Of a stretch of 64,000 nucleotides of DNA, positions 1 through 12,254 are shown in pieces (position 1 is the first letter of the stretch; the number at the start of each line of letters is the position of its first letter). This DNA comes from Laccaria trichodermophora. Lineage: Eukaryota; Basidiomycota; Agaricomycetes; Agaricales; Hydnangiaceae. A program made the translations under genes and the position numbers. The DNA lies in contig JACTVC010000022.1 of assembly GCA_018417955.1 (NCBI GenBank), forward strand, positions 124,001-188,000. Reading direction: 5' to 3'. The notes under the pieces are model-generated. The model saw only the letters and a list, made by a program, of their open reading frames with translations. It made no database searches and was not told the DNA's origin.

Positions 1-311
1 AGCTTACCTCTCGGCAATGTCGAGATATGTCGTCATTTGGAAGCCATAAATCACGCCTATGTTGTCAAACAGAGTAACATACGCCACGACACTCTTCATA
101 CTTACGCGAGGAGGGTTTTAGATCGGCCACTCAATGGAAGGCATCACAGAGAAAGTTAACGGCTCGCTGCTGCCTCAAAGGTGCGACTTGGGTGCGACAT
201 CTCTCAGGCACTTTGATCGAACCTGATATATGAGGACGCTTTTTTCCATGGACGTTGATACTGATGACATCTGAAATGTTGTCCAAATAGAACACTGACA
301 TCCTCCACGCC

Positions 312-322
312 CATAAATAAAG
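312..322 (+). promoter_or_regulatory. TATA-like box of I66 inhibitor copy 1
   Basis: The sequence CATAAATAAAG lies about 56-66 bp before the ATG of the inhibitor gene. The same box in the same context (CATAAATAA near 2774-2782) precedes the second copy, so it was duplicated with the gene. Promoter role is inferred from position and conservation between copies. Confidence 0.5.
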
Positions 323-377
323 GGCCTCAGCTCTCCTTCCTCCCCCATTCTGACTTTTCCCTCTACTTTCAACAGAT

Positions 378-990
378 ATGTCTCTAGAACTCGAGTCAGG
401 AATTTACACCATCTCCAGCCTTTCACAGCATGGCGAGGGTAGCGTCGGCAGAAATATCGTTGAAGACAGATCTCTCCTCCCTAAAAGGATTCTCGCTCTT
501 CCACCTGACTTTCGGCCTCTGCAGACGCTGGGCTGTGTCGTCTTTGCTTCACTCCAATGAACTGATGAATTATCTCTCAGTGGGAGGTCGAAGCTCTGGG
601 AAACAACGAATACTATCTGAAGGCAAGGGGCGCTAACACTACCGCAATCAACGGCCTCATCTTCGCCTTACTCCTCCCCGAACCACAGCCGAAGAAACGG
701 TTCCTCAAGCTCAATTTAGTCTCTCGAACTTCTTACAAGTATGTTTATTCAATAATTTAAATATTCTTTGAGGCTCATTCTGTTTATAGCATCCTGGATG
801 CTGAGGACCATTCACGGGGCTGGATTTCACCCGCAATCAATGACGGCCCAGAGGGGTTCGAACAGGTGAAATTCTGTCAACGCTGAGTTGAACGAATACA
901 AATCTAAATATATTGAAGGTGAAATTCGGACAGGTTGGGGGAAGCCTCAATCCTTACGAACTCTGGAATTTCGTGCGTGTCGAGGATTGA
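378..990 (+). CDS. I66-family serine protease inhibitor (cospin/cnispin-like), copy 1
   Basis: Small cytoplasmic beta-trefoil inhibitor of the mushroom I66 family, thought to act on serine proteases. The start MSLELESGIYTISSL, the segment VGRNIVEDRSLLPKRI and the end ELWNFVRVED match the pattern I know for this family. Four exons are visible: 378 to about 540, then one opening WEVEALGNNEYYLKARG near 588, one opening SILDAEDHSRGWISP near 790, and a last exon VKFGQVGGSLNPYELWNFVRVED. Introns 2 and 3 have clean GT-AG ends. The intron-1 donor used by copy 2 (ACG|GTTGGT) is mutated to CTGGGC here. A weak phase-0 donor 9 bases downstream (TGT|GTCGTC) could rescue splicing by adding three residues. 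The gene may therefore be functional or newly impaired. No signal peptide is seen. Confidence 0.72.
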
Positions 991-1517
991 GGTACACATA
1001 TGATATATGATAGCTGAATGGAGGTCCTGACAAATTGAAATTGCGTCGGTAACAGCAGAGAGAAGTTTACGGAACCCCTCCAATGTACTTTAATTGTGAA
1101 CCACAAATTGTTGTTTGAAAATGGCGGACTGATCAAGCACGGTTGGCGTCATGATCAATTCTTGGATTCTGAGCGATGCTCAACGTTCAACGGGAACTTC
1201 CTCAATGTCCAAATTTCCAAAGTCCGCACGATGTCAAAGTCGGATGGTTGTGATTGTGAATGAGCGCACTATGTGCTATCGAACTGTGATTTACACGAAA
1301 ACTAAAAAGTCAAAATCGTTCATGTGTCGTCAATTATGATTACATATTGACCCATGATCTCCTAAGATGGGGGGAGATTGCTTCTCCTCACAATGAGGTC
1401 CGACGTGATCGAACTGGTCAGGCACTCACTTCCATCCCATGACCATGAAATCAAAGTCCAACAAGCTTCACCATCCTCCTTCCGCTAGCTATGTTCTAAT
1501 CTCATACCATATCTGAG

Positions 1518-2650
1518 GGGCACAGGAAAATCTGCGTGCCATCTGCGGACACCTGCGGACACACGTTGCGTGCCGGTTGCGAACCGAAAAAAGAAATCTG
1601 CGGTCACCTGCGTGCAAAATAATCCAGTTGCGTGCAGATTCCAGTTGCGTGCAGATTGAAGTTATTGAGCTGAGCATTTGCGGGCATCAGCGAGCATCAG
1701 CGTACCTCGCTGAGATGCCATATTTCTCAAGTATTTCTTCGTATTTTCTTGAACACCATAATTATCCTTCTAGTTTAATGTGTACAAATTTCTCTGGTTC
1801 CTTTGGAACACGTTAGTTCATACCTATAGGTCTGTACTAAATCCATTTTCATGCAGAAAGGTACAATTTTAAGTGAATAATGAAGTGTCTGGAGCCATGA
1901 CTAGTCAGCCGCCGGCTTCTTATCATTATTTTTCTTCTTCAAGTTTGTTGGACGCGGTTGTGGCTGATTGGTGGCTGAGTTTTTTTCTTGAGACTTGTGT
2001 CAGGTCCGGAACTTGTTAATTCCACATCCCATGCCCTGTGAAGGATCTCCGCCTCGCTGTACGTCTTCAAGTTCAAAAGGTGAGGGTCGTTTGTCTTTCG
2101 GCAAACATGTGGACTTCATCGCATTTGGATCGCATGCCTGCGTTCCACCTGCGATACACTTGCGTTCAGCTTGCGGTACACTTGGGATGTATCTGCGAGA
2201 CACCTGCGACACATTTAAGATACAGTTGCGAGAATTAGTGCCCATTGCGAGACTTGCGTACACCTGCGTGCAACTTGCGCATCACTTGCGAGACACATTT
2301 GCGAGTATCTGCGCACAAAATAGATGTTTGCGAACTACCTGCGGTCGACTTGCGAGTTGGCATAACTTATAAGTAAATCAGGGAAAGTAAAAGGAAAAAG
2401 AACTAAAACTCTAGCACAGAACAATGTATTCCGGACTCATATCGCGTAGCAGTAGCGCACACTTCAGGTTCTCAATTTAAGATTACATTTCTTTGATTTT
2501 GTGTTATAGTAGACAGTTAGCCTGTGTTTACCATCTGCGTGACACCTGCGACACCTGCGATCCATTCTGATTATCTGCGAGACGCTTGCGGTCACCTGCG
2601 AACGGGCGTCCGCAAGTGACCGCAAGTGGCACGCAGATTTCTATATGCCC
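1518..2650. mobile_element. Non-autonomous DNA transposon A (GGGCA termini, 9-bp TSD)
   Basis: A 1133-bp element with inverted ends: left GGGCACAGGAAAATCTGCGT, right (reverse complement) GGGCATATAGAAATCTGCGT. The flanking 9-bp direct repeat ATATCTGAG is present once at the matching place after I66 copy 2 (ATATCTGGG near 3965), which marks the empty site. No transposase ORF is present. Subterminal and internal DNA is dominated by short (A/C)CTTGCG / ACCTGCG motifs spaced about 10 bp. A 9-bp duplication fits MULE- or KDZ-type transposons better than hAT; superfamily not settled. It belongs to the same family as the element at 18017-19397. Confidence 0.85.
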
Positions 2651-2838
2651 ATATCTGAGGGAGAAGTAGTATGAATTCTCAGGTAGACATCGAAACCTTG
2701 AGCCGGTACACTTGACGCTTTTTTTATGAACGTTAAATGTCATCTAAAATAGAACACTGTCATCCTCCACGTCCATAAATAAGGGGTCATAACTGTCCTT
2801 CTCCCTTCATTCCGACTTTTTCCCTACTTTTCACAGAT

Positions 2839-3451
2839 ATGTCTCTCGAACTCGAGTCAGGAATTTACACCATCTCCAGTCTTTCACAGCATGGCGAGGG
2901 TAAACGTCGGCAGACATCCCATAGAGGACAGATCCGGGCACCCTAAAAGAATTGTCACTCTTCCGCCCAGTATTCAGCCTGTCCAGACGGTTGGTTGTCT
3001 CGTCTTTACTCCACTGTCATGTATTGAAGAGTTACCTCTCAGTGGAAGATCGAAGCTTTGGGAAAGAATGAATACTACCTGAAAGCGAGGGGCGCTAAAA
3101 CTACCGCAATCAACGACCTCATCTTCGCCTTACTCCTCCCCGAGCCGGAGCCGAAGAAATGGTTCCTCAAGCTCAATCTGTTCTCTCGGACTTCTTACAA
3201 GTATATTTATTTGATATTCCGAATATTCGTTCATCCTCATTTTGTGTGCAGCATCCTGGATGCCAAGGATCATTCAAAGGGCTGGATTTCACCTGGAATC
3301 AACGGCGGCGAGGAGGTCGAACAGGTGAGACCCTATGTACGCCGAGTTGAACGAACTTCTAAATCTGCATTTTATGAAGGTGAAATTCGGAGATGTTGGG
3401 GGAAGCCTCAATCCATTTGAACTCTGGAATATTGTCCGTGTCGAGTACTGA
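2839..3451 (+). pseudogene. I66 protease inhibitor copy 2, frameshifted
   Basis: Tandem duplicate of the inhibitor at 378-990, including its promoter and about 500 bp of downstream DNA. It opens with MSLELESGIYTISSLSQHGEG, but an extra base after that (GGTAAACGTCGGC against GGTAGCGTCGGC) throws VGRHPIEDRSGHPKRI into another frame. The rest is well preserved: exon 2 starts WKIEALGKNEYYLKARG after a canonical intron, and the last exon ends ELWNIVRVEY. An internal ATG at 2891 could give a protein lacking the first strand of the trefoil, so a shortened product is possible. Best read as a recent pseudogene. Confidence 0.7.
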
Positions 3452-3959
3452 TGTGCTCCTATGAGAGCCGAATGGAGGTCATGACGGATTGAATTTGCGT
3501 CGGTAACAGCAGAGAGAGAAGTTTATGGAAATCCTCCAATGTACTTTAACTGAAATCCACAAATTGCTGATGTTGAAGGCGCATCATGATCAATCTTGAA
3601 TTCTGTAGAGATGCTTGGTAACTCAACGTTCGACCGGAACTCCATCAACAATCTTCAAATCTGCAAAGTCCGCACGGTGTCCAAGTCGGATGGTTCTGAT
3701 TGTGAATGAGCGCACTATGTGCTATCGACACGATAACCAAAAAGTTAAAATCGTTCCTGTGTCGTCAGATATGATTACATATCGACCTCATGATCTCCTA
3801 CACGGGAGGAATCTGCTTCTCCTCACACTGAGGCCTGAGGCCGAGGTCCGACGTGATCGAACCTGTCAGGTACTCATTTCCATCCCATGCTCATGAAATG
3901 ACAGTCCAACAAGCTTCACCGTCCTCCTTCCGCCAGCTATGTTCTAATCTCGATTATCG

Positions 3960-5690
3960 AACCATATCTGGGGAAGAAGTAGTAAGAACCCTGTGGACAT
4001 CGGAAATGTAAGAAACCTTTGGCCGGAAAACTCTACCCATCAGATGTATGAAGCAGCCAGCTTGCCTTCTTCTGTAGACTTGGACAATCGTAACCTAGAT
4101 AAACCCTTGTGAATGAAATGTATACTTTGCAGCACAGACCCACTGTCCAGCAGTGCTAGTTGAAGCGCTCAGGGACGGACATGGAACGGGGTTCAGCTCT
4201 GCTGTCATCCGCGTACAGCCAACAGGTCGTAGCGGCGCATAAACTCTGGGGGGTCTCAACATGAACCAAAAAGCCTGACGACCAAGGTTGTCGCAACCTG
4301 ATAGCGGCAATAGCCCCACTTGAGGCTTGGAATTTTGAAAGGTGACGAGCCTGTACCATGGATACTCTCAGAGAGCTTCCGTCAGCCGTCAATTATTCTG
4401 GCGTGCGTGAGGTCGTCAAAGGGGTAGTGGAAGTGGTAGCCTGAGGCCTCGCTTGAAGGCGACGAAGACCGCCCTCCTTACCAGTCACAACTACGCATTC
4501 GAAAGGAGGTAGACCTGCGCGCAGCTGGGAGACCAAGGTCAATCATTGGCCGGATCTCCGCTGACACGCCCCAAAGGCTTGTGTTGGGCTTGTGGTCATG
4601 ATTGCATCGGTTCAGAAGCTGAAAACTCTCCCGACTGTCTTGTTATGACCATACGCGCTCCTGGAACGTGAAGGGAAGTAGAAACTGCAACAAAACTGAC
4701 ATAAAGACGAGGGGTATACGATCGAAGATGCATGGCCATACTTACTAGATTTTCCATCATAATGGGACCCATCATCACGCCCATTAATCTCTGGGTCCAT
4801 CTCCTCCAACACCAGCGAATTGGGACCTAAAATTATCAGGGGCGCTACCCTCATTACGATTGCCATGGTCGCCACGGGAAGCATGGGAAGCACCCTCCTC
4901 CGGGGCGCACTGCGGCAGAGCGAGGGGAGCGCGCGGTCTTTTTGTGTGTGACGAGCACGATTTCGGGAGGTGGAGCCTGGAACCATTGACGTTGGAAGGG
5001 CACAAGTCTTTGTACAGGGAAAACGCACCAAATCTACACCCTTACCCCGAAGAGATTCTTGTAGATGACGCGCCTGTTCTGTTTCGAAATGATCACGTTG
5101 GGCTGGTGGGTTTATCAATGCGGAAGGTACAGCCATATCACTAAACACAGGCCCACTTCACGAAGAACGATACTTGAATCGCCGCTCTGAAAGGAATGGT
5201 CGTGACATCCAAACAGAAAATTGGTGGAAGTTTGCGATTGTTTGGCGGCAGCCTCCAAGTTTTGCCCTCGAAGTAATCCAAAAGTAATCAACTCGAATTG
5301 CCCTCGAAGCCCAATCAAGCCAGAAAGCTCGAATACGTGGACATAGTTGTGTGGAGGGTTGTTTTGGATGGGTTGCTTCAAGGATTTTCCACTTCGGGGG
5401 TTTGCTAACGTCAACCTTGCTTAATTAGTACGTTACTGACTGACCGATCTCAGGTAATCCCTTCCGCTCTCAAAGAGAATCTGGAGTTGATCTGGAGGCA
5501 CGTTGGAAATAGATTATAATAATTTGTACGTAAGTGTCCCAATTCCGACTAGTTTTATCCCATGTCTCTCATGCCCCATCATCTGGCGTCGACTCTCGAC
5601 ATCGATTCAGCTGGTGCGACGTAATAATGGAGGGCCCAAAGCAAACCCAGAGTACAAACTGTCAGGCACAAGCAGCATCCCAGAGCAAAC
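3960..5690. other. Intergenic stretch with no recognisable gene
   Basis: I find no family resemblance, tRNA or terminal-repeat element here. The longest open frame (minus strand, 4612-5148, 178 codons) is rich in Arg, Pro and Ser and has no motif I recognise. It may be a decayed exon or chance. Confidence 0.4.
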
Positions 5691-5696
5691 AAAAAG

Positions 5697-7140
5697 TCAA
5701 TCCACTTCTCCGGTCTCGTCATTTGCCTCAATGAAGACAAGAGTCTGAAGCGGCCCCAACTGCCCACATTCTTCTTCAAAAGGAAGATAATACGCCTCTC
5801 GAAGATTGAGAATCAGGCGGCAGCCTAAAATTCTCGAGAATAATTGAGACAGGCCATAGGCTATTGGCATGTAATAATTCTGCGAGAAAGATGAACGAAA
5901 AGAGTATCTGAACCGGTTGAAGTCTTACCTTTGGGTGAGCCCACCCCATGATATTCAGGAATCCTACGAAAAAAGCGCTATTTCGAGGGTTGAGCACAAC
6001 GCACACATTGAACTGGTTTCTTACATCATGGGAAACATAATACTGTCGCGTAGCAGGATCGAATGCAATGGAAATTTGTTTAATGAGAGGAGTGATTTTG
6101 TTCCCTTGAAGTAGGTTATGCCGGCTCGTAATCCCATGAACAGGATTACCAGTTCAAACGCAAATACTGGTATCCACGATATGAAATACCAGTTTGGCGA
6201 AAATGCTAGGCATATGGGGAAGCTTTGTTGAGATTCAGTGTTGGCTGGATAAGTGAGGGATCAGCAAGCAATGTGATATGGTTACTAGAACGAGAATTAC
6301 CAATGCCCAATTTCGGGTCCCGTGGGGAAAGGAGACTTAGGGAAGGAAAACCTGAAGAAGAAAGGATATCTGGGGGAGGAGGGAGGCCTGAGGGAGGAGG
6401 ACCTGGAGGGTGTGAAGAGGAAGGACCTGATGGAGGAGGGGAGCCAGGTTTAGATCCACCATGAGCTAGATAAAGTGGGGATAAGTAATCGATATGACTC
6501 CCTTCGTAAAAAATAGATCACAGGAGAGGTTACGCAAGTAAATCGCGTCGATCACCACCATCGAAATAATCTCAAGGGCGAATGCGATAGACATCCAGAT
6601 TGTTACCTTTTTTGAGTGCTTGTACAGGCAACAGATTCGATATAGCATGATAGCTGGGTTGTCGATTTAAGTCAATCAGTGATATAGTAGCACGCCTGCT
6701 ACGAACCTTGCATCGACCAAATCATAACATGGCATCCCCATCCCTGAACCTTCGACGCAATCATACCTACATGTTATCAGGCCGTTGGCGTTAGTCTCGA
6801 AAGTGGCGGTATTTACGCACATCTAAGCAATTATTGAAGTTGAGGATAGTTTTCATGTAAAGATGTAGACTCACTCCTGTGACACATTCTTTGCAAAGGA
6901 AAAAAGGATAAGATCGAAGTCAAGGGGTAAAGTAAATCGAAATAACCTTGGGGGAAAATTGAAGTATCAAAACTTCAACGAAAACGGGATTAGCTCAACG
7001 GCTCTAAGTTCAGACGAGAAATTCCTCACCTCTCGCCAAGTATCTGACAACTGTTTTGAGCAAAACGTAATCGTAACAACGGAGATGTCAGGATTTTTTT
7101 TCGTACAAGGGAAGGGCTTCGCCGAAGTATCGATTCTGGA
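5697..7140 (-). CDS. DUF6533-like multi-pass membrane protein, copy A (5' exons uncertain)
   Basis: Reading the minus strand, exons give GWGCHVMIWSMQ, then AIMLYRICCLYKHSKKVTI leading into a membrane segment, then WIPVFAFELVILFMGLRAG with a following LLRDSIMF, and finally YGLSQLFSRILGCRLILNLR and a stop at 5697-5699. The order W-S-M-Q, LY...SKKV, W-P-FE, RDS and G-x-RL-LN-RE is what I know of the fungal seven-helix DUF6533 family, whose function is unknown. Introns of about 50-70 bp with GT-AG ends separate these exons. The first exons, which should hold the first two helices, are only loosely visible around 7000-7140. The closely related copy B lies 2.7 kb upstream on the same strand. Confidence 0.55.
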
Positions 7141-8639
7141 GACGCGACCGTTCATGAAATAATTACTCGAAGGTCAGATACGAAAAACGTACAATTATGA
7201 AGAAGATATTCACAAGGGACCATTTTTTCCTCTGCAAACGGGCTTAGTACTAAGTCTCGCCCCCGCATTTCACATACCCAGATGAGAGCTACCTGATGCA
7301 ACGAGGTGAGTGAATTTGGGGCTCCAGTAAACATGTGAACCTCACCTCTACGTCCAACGTTATGACTGGAATACCCGAACATGTTAGCGCTCGTTTGAGA
7401 AGGAATTTGTGAAGAACTGACTGTGGTCATAAAGAACCGCAGCCGTGATCGCGACTGATTCGGAAAAGCTATTAGCAACGGAAGCAACGTTGCTTGATGG
7501 AACATACCTTGGACGTATGTTTGGAACTTCGCCTGTTGCGTAAAGCTGGCGAAGCTGTATCCAAGCATTGTATCCATATGGACGTAAGAGGGAGAAGGAA
7601 AGTGATAATGACCACTCTCAACGTGGACGTTTCGCACCACCTTGAATGCCCACAAACGCTCACGGCTTCGAATTCCGTAGATACACAGGGTCATCAATGG
7701 GGTGAAGATTTTCGGGTTGTTCCGCAGAACTCAAGGTTTTTAGACCCTTATCAGCCCTCTTTCAAGGGGTGGGAAAAGTATTATTATGCCGACGTCCCGA
7801 AATCTCCTCTCCAGCGATTAGTCCACCAGAGTGAAGTTACCAGACGATACTTCATGCATGTCTCTCAAAGCAATTCCATAAAAATCCGAAACTGTATCAA
7901 GAATCCAACATTTATTGCGAAGTCGAGGCACGGGATCAAGGGAGCTCCCTGCAACTCCCAACTTGTGATTGGTTTCAAACCTGGATACAAACCCGGTTAC
8001 TTTCAGAATCAAGGTATTCAAAGGGCTGGGTCGCCTTATTGTGGCACCTCCTTCATGATGAATACAGTAGGATTCGGAATAGGCTATAACAGCCGAATAT
8101 GTGTGGCACCATCCTACTTCCCAAATTGATATCGCACTTCTGGATCCGTCCTACATTATGACATGTTTTGAAGCCTTTCTACATAGCCAATGATCAATCA
8201 ATCAAGGTCGATAGAATTGAACCCATTGCATTATGACTAAACTCACATAATGCTCAAAACGACGGGCGGGTCCTTCATTGTCGTTGCTGTTATCTACCTC
8301 GTGCCGAGGGTCTTCTGTAGAGATCGTGATCCGGCGACACCGGGGTGGGTGAACATCAATCCGTAAATTTATTGTCAGGGTTGAGCTGGAAAAGAAAAAT
8401 CTTGGCGTGAGGGAAAATCACGTATCGCTACAAAATATTGTCTTTCCCGTAAAATGTAGTTCACTGAACGTTCAAAAATCTGATAGTGTATGTATGTAGT
8501 ACTAATAGTAGTAGCTGATCTATCTCGAATGATCAAAAGCTTATTATATGTATCCCATCCAAGATTACAAGAGGGGGAACTGGTGTAAGTACCACACATC
8601 TCCTACACAAATTGCAGTTTTTGGCTGCATGTAGGGTCA

Positions 8640-9860
8640 ACTTCACTCTCAAATGGAAGGTAATATGCTTCTCAAAGGGTGAGCACAAGGCAACAGCCCA
8701 ATATTCTTGAGAGCAATTGACTAAAGGTCACTGATATTGTAATAGAATAAGACTGCCTGGTATAAGAGAAATGGGTGAACTTATGGCAAGCCTGTACCAT
8801 GTAACTACATTCACCCCTCCTACAATAAAAGCACTAAAACAAAAAAATTTAACCCTCAAAGGTATAACCAAAAAAAATCACATACAAGATGCTATCACGA
8901 ATCAAAATTTTCCATAATCCATGCTTCCCCCATGAATGGATTGATTGTGACTCCCTGAAGTACACCAGTCCAGCTCGCAATCCAAGCATGAAGATCATGA
9001 TGAGCTCGAAAGCGAGTATTGCTATCCAGTATACTGGCCTGGAAAATGTACACCTATACACAGATTGAATTTGTCAATGGATACTGCTCTTTCTGAATTT
9101 TTGTGCATGTGATAGACTACAGTGAGTAAACATTGTGGGGGTAAGAATCTTAACAAAAAATTACCAATTGTGTCGCGGAGGTACAACAAGTTAATGGTTG
9201 TCATTGACAGCACTTCAATAGCAAATGCAGTAACCATTAAAAATACAACTTTTCTCTGATGCAAGACACCCGATATTGCATAATTGCTAGAGTAAGCTCG
9301 GAATGAGTTATCTTACTCATGGATGAAATGGCAGTTGTGGAACAGACCTTGCATTGACCAAATAAACATGGTGCTCCCCGACCACTCTACCTTTGAAAGG
9401 AAGTTGCCTGGAAGCCATAGACTCTTCAGCTTCCAACCCCCTGTATGAAGAAGAAAAAATTTGCTTTACATCTAATAAATTAGAAAAACATCCTGAGTAA
9501 AAGTTAGAACCATTCCGAGAAGAAAAGTCACTCCTAATTTCATAGGAAAATCGATATTCAACATGGTGAAGATCAGTGAGTGGACCAACTTTGACTTACA
9601 TGATGAAGTCCAGCGGATGTGGAGGGCTGGAATATCAAAACTGTTGATTAAACAATCATCGAATTTATGTTTCTCAGTTGCAGAGAGTCGCATACCAAAT
9701 GCTACGTATCTGCGAGCCACGTCAACAAACTGTAGGTTCTTACAGGACAGATGCATACAAAAAAGTCCTTCCGCGAAATATCCATTCTGTAAGTTTGGTT
9801 TTCTTGAAATGGTTTGATATTCGAAAGCAGAATGACATACGATGATGAAAAGAATTTTCA
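8640..9860 (-). pseudogene. DUF6533-like membrane protein, copy B, decayed
   Basis: Tandem duplicate of the gene at 5697-7140. Minus-strand exons read VEWSGSTMFIWSMQ, then LHQRKVVFLMVTAFAIEVLS, YWIAILAFELIMIFMLGLRAG with ILIRDSILYVIFF, and SQLLSRILGCCLVLTL followed by TGA. Copy A has CGA (Arg of the NLRE motif) where copy B has this TGA, and readable sequence (EAYYLPFESE) continues beyond it, so the stop is a nonsense mutation. A missing base before LHQRKVV puts it out of frame with the preceding exon. An associated first exon (MNVNLPEETQLVYGSNFPV, start near 10246) may belong to it. Confidence 0.55.
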
Positions 9861-10249
9861 CGATGGACCGTCTTTTCTTCTATTGTCATAATAGCCGAAT
9901 GATGAATGAGTAGCAATAAATTGTATCTTCAGATGCCGTACCCATATAAGCTCAAACTGGGATGCATTAGTAAGATCAGCGTTTAGTTAATGCGAATTGA
10001 CTGTTGCACTAACTTCCAGGTCGAGTGTGGTGACTGGTGTCGCAAACAGTAAGCAAACAAGTGATTTAAGAAGCTTTCAAAGAATCCTACGGTGATCGTA
10101 AAGAGCCACCACCGCAACCGCCACTCAGAAAAGCTTTTAATGATTGGAGTGTGGGTGATAAAGTTCACTTACCTTTGACGTACATTGCGCACTGGGAAGT
10201 TGGAACCATAAACAAGTTGTGTTTCCTCGGGGAGGTTAACGTTCATTTT

Positions 10250-10920
10250 GTGGATAGTGGGGGGAGGGAAGTATAATGGTAGTGTTCGCCTTACAACCTT
10301 CTAGACCTTTAGGTACAAAAGTGCCCCGAAGGCTCCGTTGTCAATGACATCTGATAAGTTCAAACATGGAACGGCGCAACTATATCGAGCAGACAATAAG
10401 CAAACCCGTAAGTTTCGGCGACAGGCTGTTATACACGGAATTTAGCCGTTTCAGTTTTAGAGAAGCGCCAGAAAATCGACTTCTGGATTCGCTGATATCC
10501 CACCGCCTTGCCTGAAGATTCACATGTCGTGAAATTGAGCCGAATAAGCAGGTAAAGACTTGGCGTAAGTACTTCAGCGCCGCGTCGTGACGTCAACCAT
10601 GCACGGAGGTTAACCTACGACGATAAGTTGCGTTGATACAATGATACATAGTTTTGCTCGTCGGTGCCTTATTTCCATCCAGAAGATCTCACTCAAGTTA
10701 TTTTATTAAACATGAATCCAGTCCTTTCTGCGTAAGTTGAGGATTTGATCTGACAGTAACTGAAAGGCAAATCCCGCTTAGCTGCAATGGGCGAAAGAAA
10801 GTTTGAGACCGTTGCCTTCTACCAGAAATCTCGCTCAATATATCTCAAGTATGTAGATGTGGTCTTAAATAGATTGGGTTAGTTTCGCGGACACATTCTC
10901 CCATTTAAATTTTAAATTTA
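10250..10920. other. Gene-free stretch
   Basis: No convincing exon or RNA gene. The right part is the 3' flank of the minus-strand gene that ends at 10923. Confidence 0.4.
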
Positions 10921-10922
10921 CG

Positions 10923-12030
10923 TCAATCTAGGTGCAGGCCAATTGTGCAAAGTTCTCGTTCATGATTATTATCGCTTTCAATCCATTTTCTGCAGAAAGT
11001 TGTACTGGGTGGTTTATATTTCAGTGTATGTACATCATCGGAGGAGTGTAAAATAATTCTCTGTATCAGCATTACCGTTCTAGGGTCTTTTACAGGTAGA
11101 ATACGAGTCAAATCGTACTCCCTTCGGTAGTCTGGCATTCACTCTCTGTTGAATTATCACTCACACCTGTCGCTTTACAGGTTATGGGTTGTTTACTGAT
11201 GGGGACTCGCTTGCCAATTTGTGGATCCCACTGGGTCTTTATCCTCGTTGGAGGACTCTGCTCAGGGATGATCTTCGCTTGATCAGCTGGCTCAAGTTGC
11301 AGCGTGGGGACCTCAGCGTCCATCTGAACGTCCTCACCCGTTTAATTAAGATATTCAAAAAAAAACGGAAGGTACTTACTTCATGATCACTTGGAGGTGA
11401 AGGATTGGCGATGTGTATAACATTGATCGTCTCCTTCTCCGCAAAACGCACTCGCTTCGAAGGTGATGGCTGCGTCTCTGGTTCCGAATTGTTGTTGATT
11501 AATTTTATTGCTGTTCTTTTCCCAAGAAGGGAGGCCTGTTTCGTCGTTCAGTATCCAGTAAAGAATTGTGTAGAGCGTGAAGAACTGACGGGCTTAGAAT
11601 TGTGTGGCTGCAGGACAGGTGTCGTGTGTACCACCTTTTCCAAAGCGGGAATGACCTGGACAAAGAAGTTCAGTTCACATTCGTCCGACGTTGTAGCACG
11701 AAATAATTTACCGGAGTAGCATCTCCCGCAGTGGGAGGCGGTTGCACAATATCAGGCTATTTGTGGGAATAAAATCAAGCTTTTTTCGTTAGACTTCTTT
11801 TCATCTACACTCACAGACTTTCTGCGAGACAATCCAAACGATACCGCTTCCTTCAACTCCGCATTCTCGCATTCTATTTTTTCCGAATGCATCTGCAACG
11901 CGGTGAATTCCTCCCTCAAAGCCCAAAGCGCATCGCGGAACTTGTCCCTCTCCTTCTCCACTCTTTCGCACTTTATCTGCAAACGGGTCAGGTCATCAAT
12001 TGGGTCCATAGAAACGCAATCTGAAGTCAT
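10923..12030 (-). CDS. Hypothetical basidiomycete protein with N-terminal coiled coil
   Basis: I do not recognise the family. A consistent gene model on the minus strand starts MTSDCVSMDPIDDLTRLQIK and forms a heptad-rich coiled coil (ERVEKERDKFRDALWALREE and onward). It passes through a Pro-rich linker (PDIVQPPPTAGDATP), a basic segment SPSKRVRFAEKE, and an exon MDAEVPTLQLEPADQAKIIP. It ends with a compact region YDLTRILPVKDPRTV ... FCRKWIESDNNHERELCTI. Six exons join in frame across short GT-AG introns (for example RRKS|gtgagt and SDHE|gtaagt). It lies 225 bp downstream of, and in the same direction as, the DUF6697-like gene. Both begin with a coiled coil, so they may have arisen from one ancestral pair or act together. 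Confidence 0.6.
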
Positions 12031-12254
12031 CTTTAGGCAGTTTATGTGGAATGGCTGTCTGGATGAACGTCGATGGCAAGGAAGGATGACGTCTGATATA
12101 TGCTGTTGGGAAGCGTGTTGACTCGGAACGTGTGAAGGGCGTTTCTTCTCGACATGAAAAATAACAACAAACATCCCAACTGAGTTTCGTCAAGGCTCCT
12201 TCTACAGTACTCAACTCAACCTGAAAACTGGATAAAGAGAAACAATCTTCATGG

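Noticed and set aside
2000..2372. Overlapping open frames rich in Cys/Thr/Arg inside transposon A, and similar ones at 18277-18631
   Set aside because: They are translations of the short CTTGCG-type repeat field; no transposase motif.
4612..5148. Minus-strand open frame of 178 codons
   Set aside because: No family signal, no exon partners, and a competing plus-strand frame over the same bases.
7494..8129. Open frame of 211 codons on the plus strand
   Set aside because: It lies antisense to the duplicated membrane-gene upstream region, has no recognisable motif, and composition (Ser, Asn, Gly, Tyr mix) is not persuasive; probably chance.
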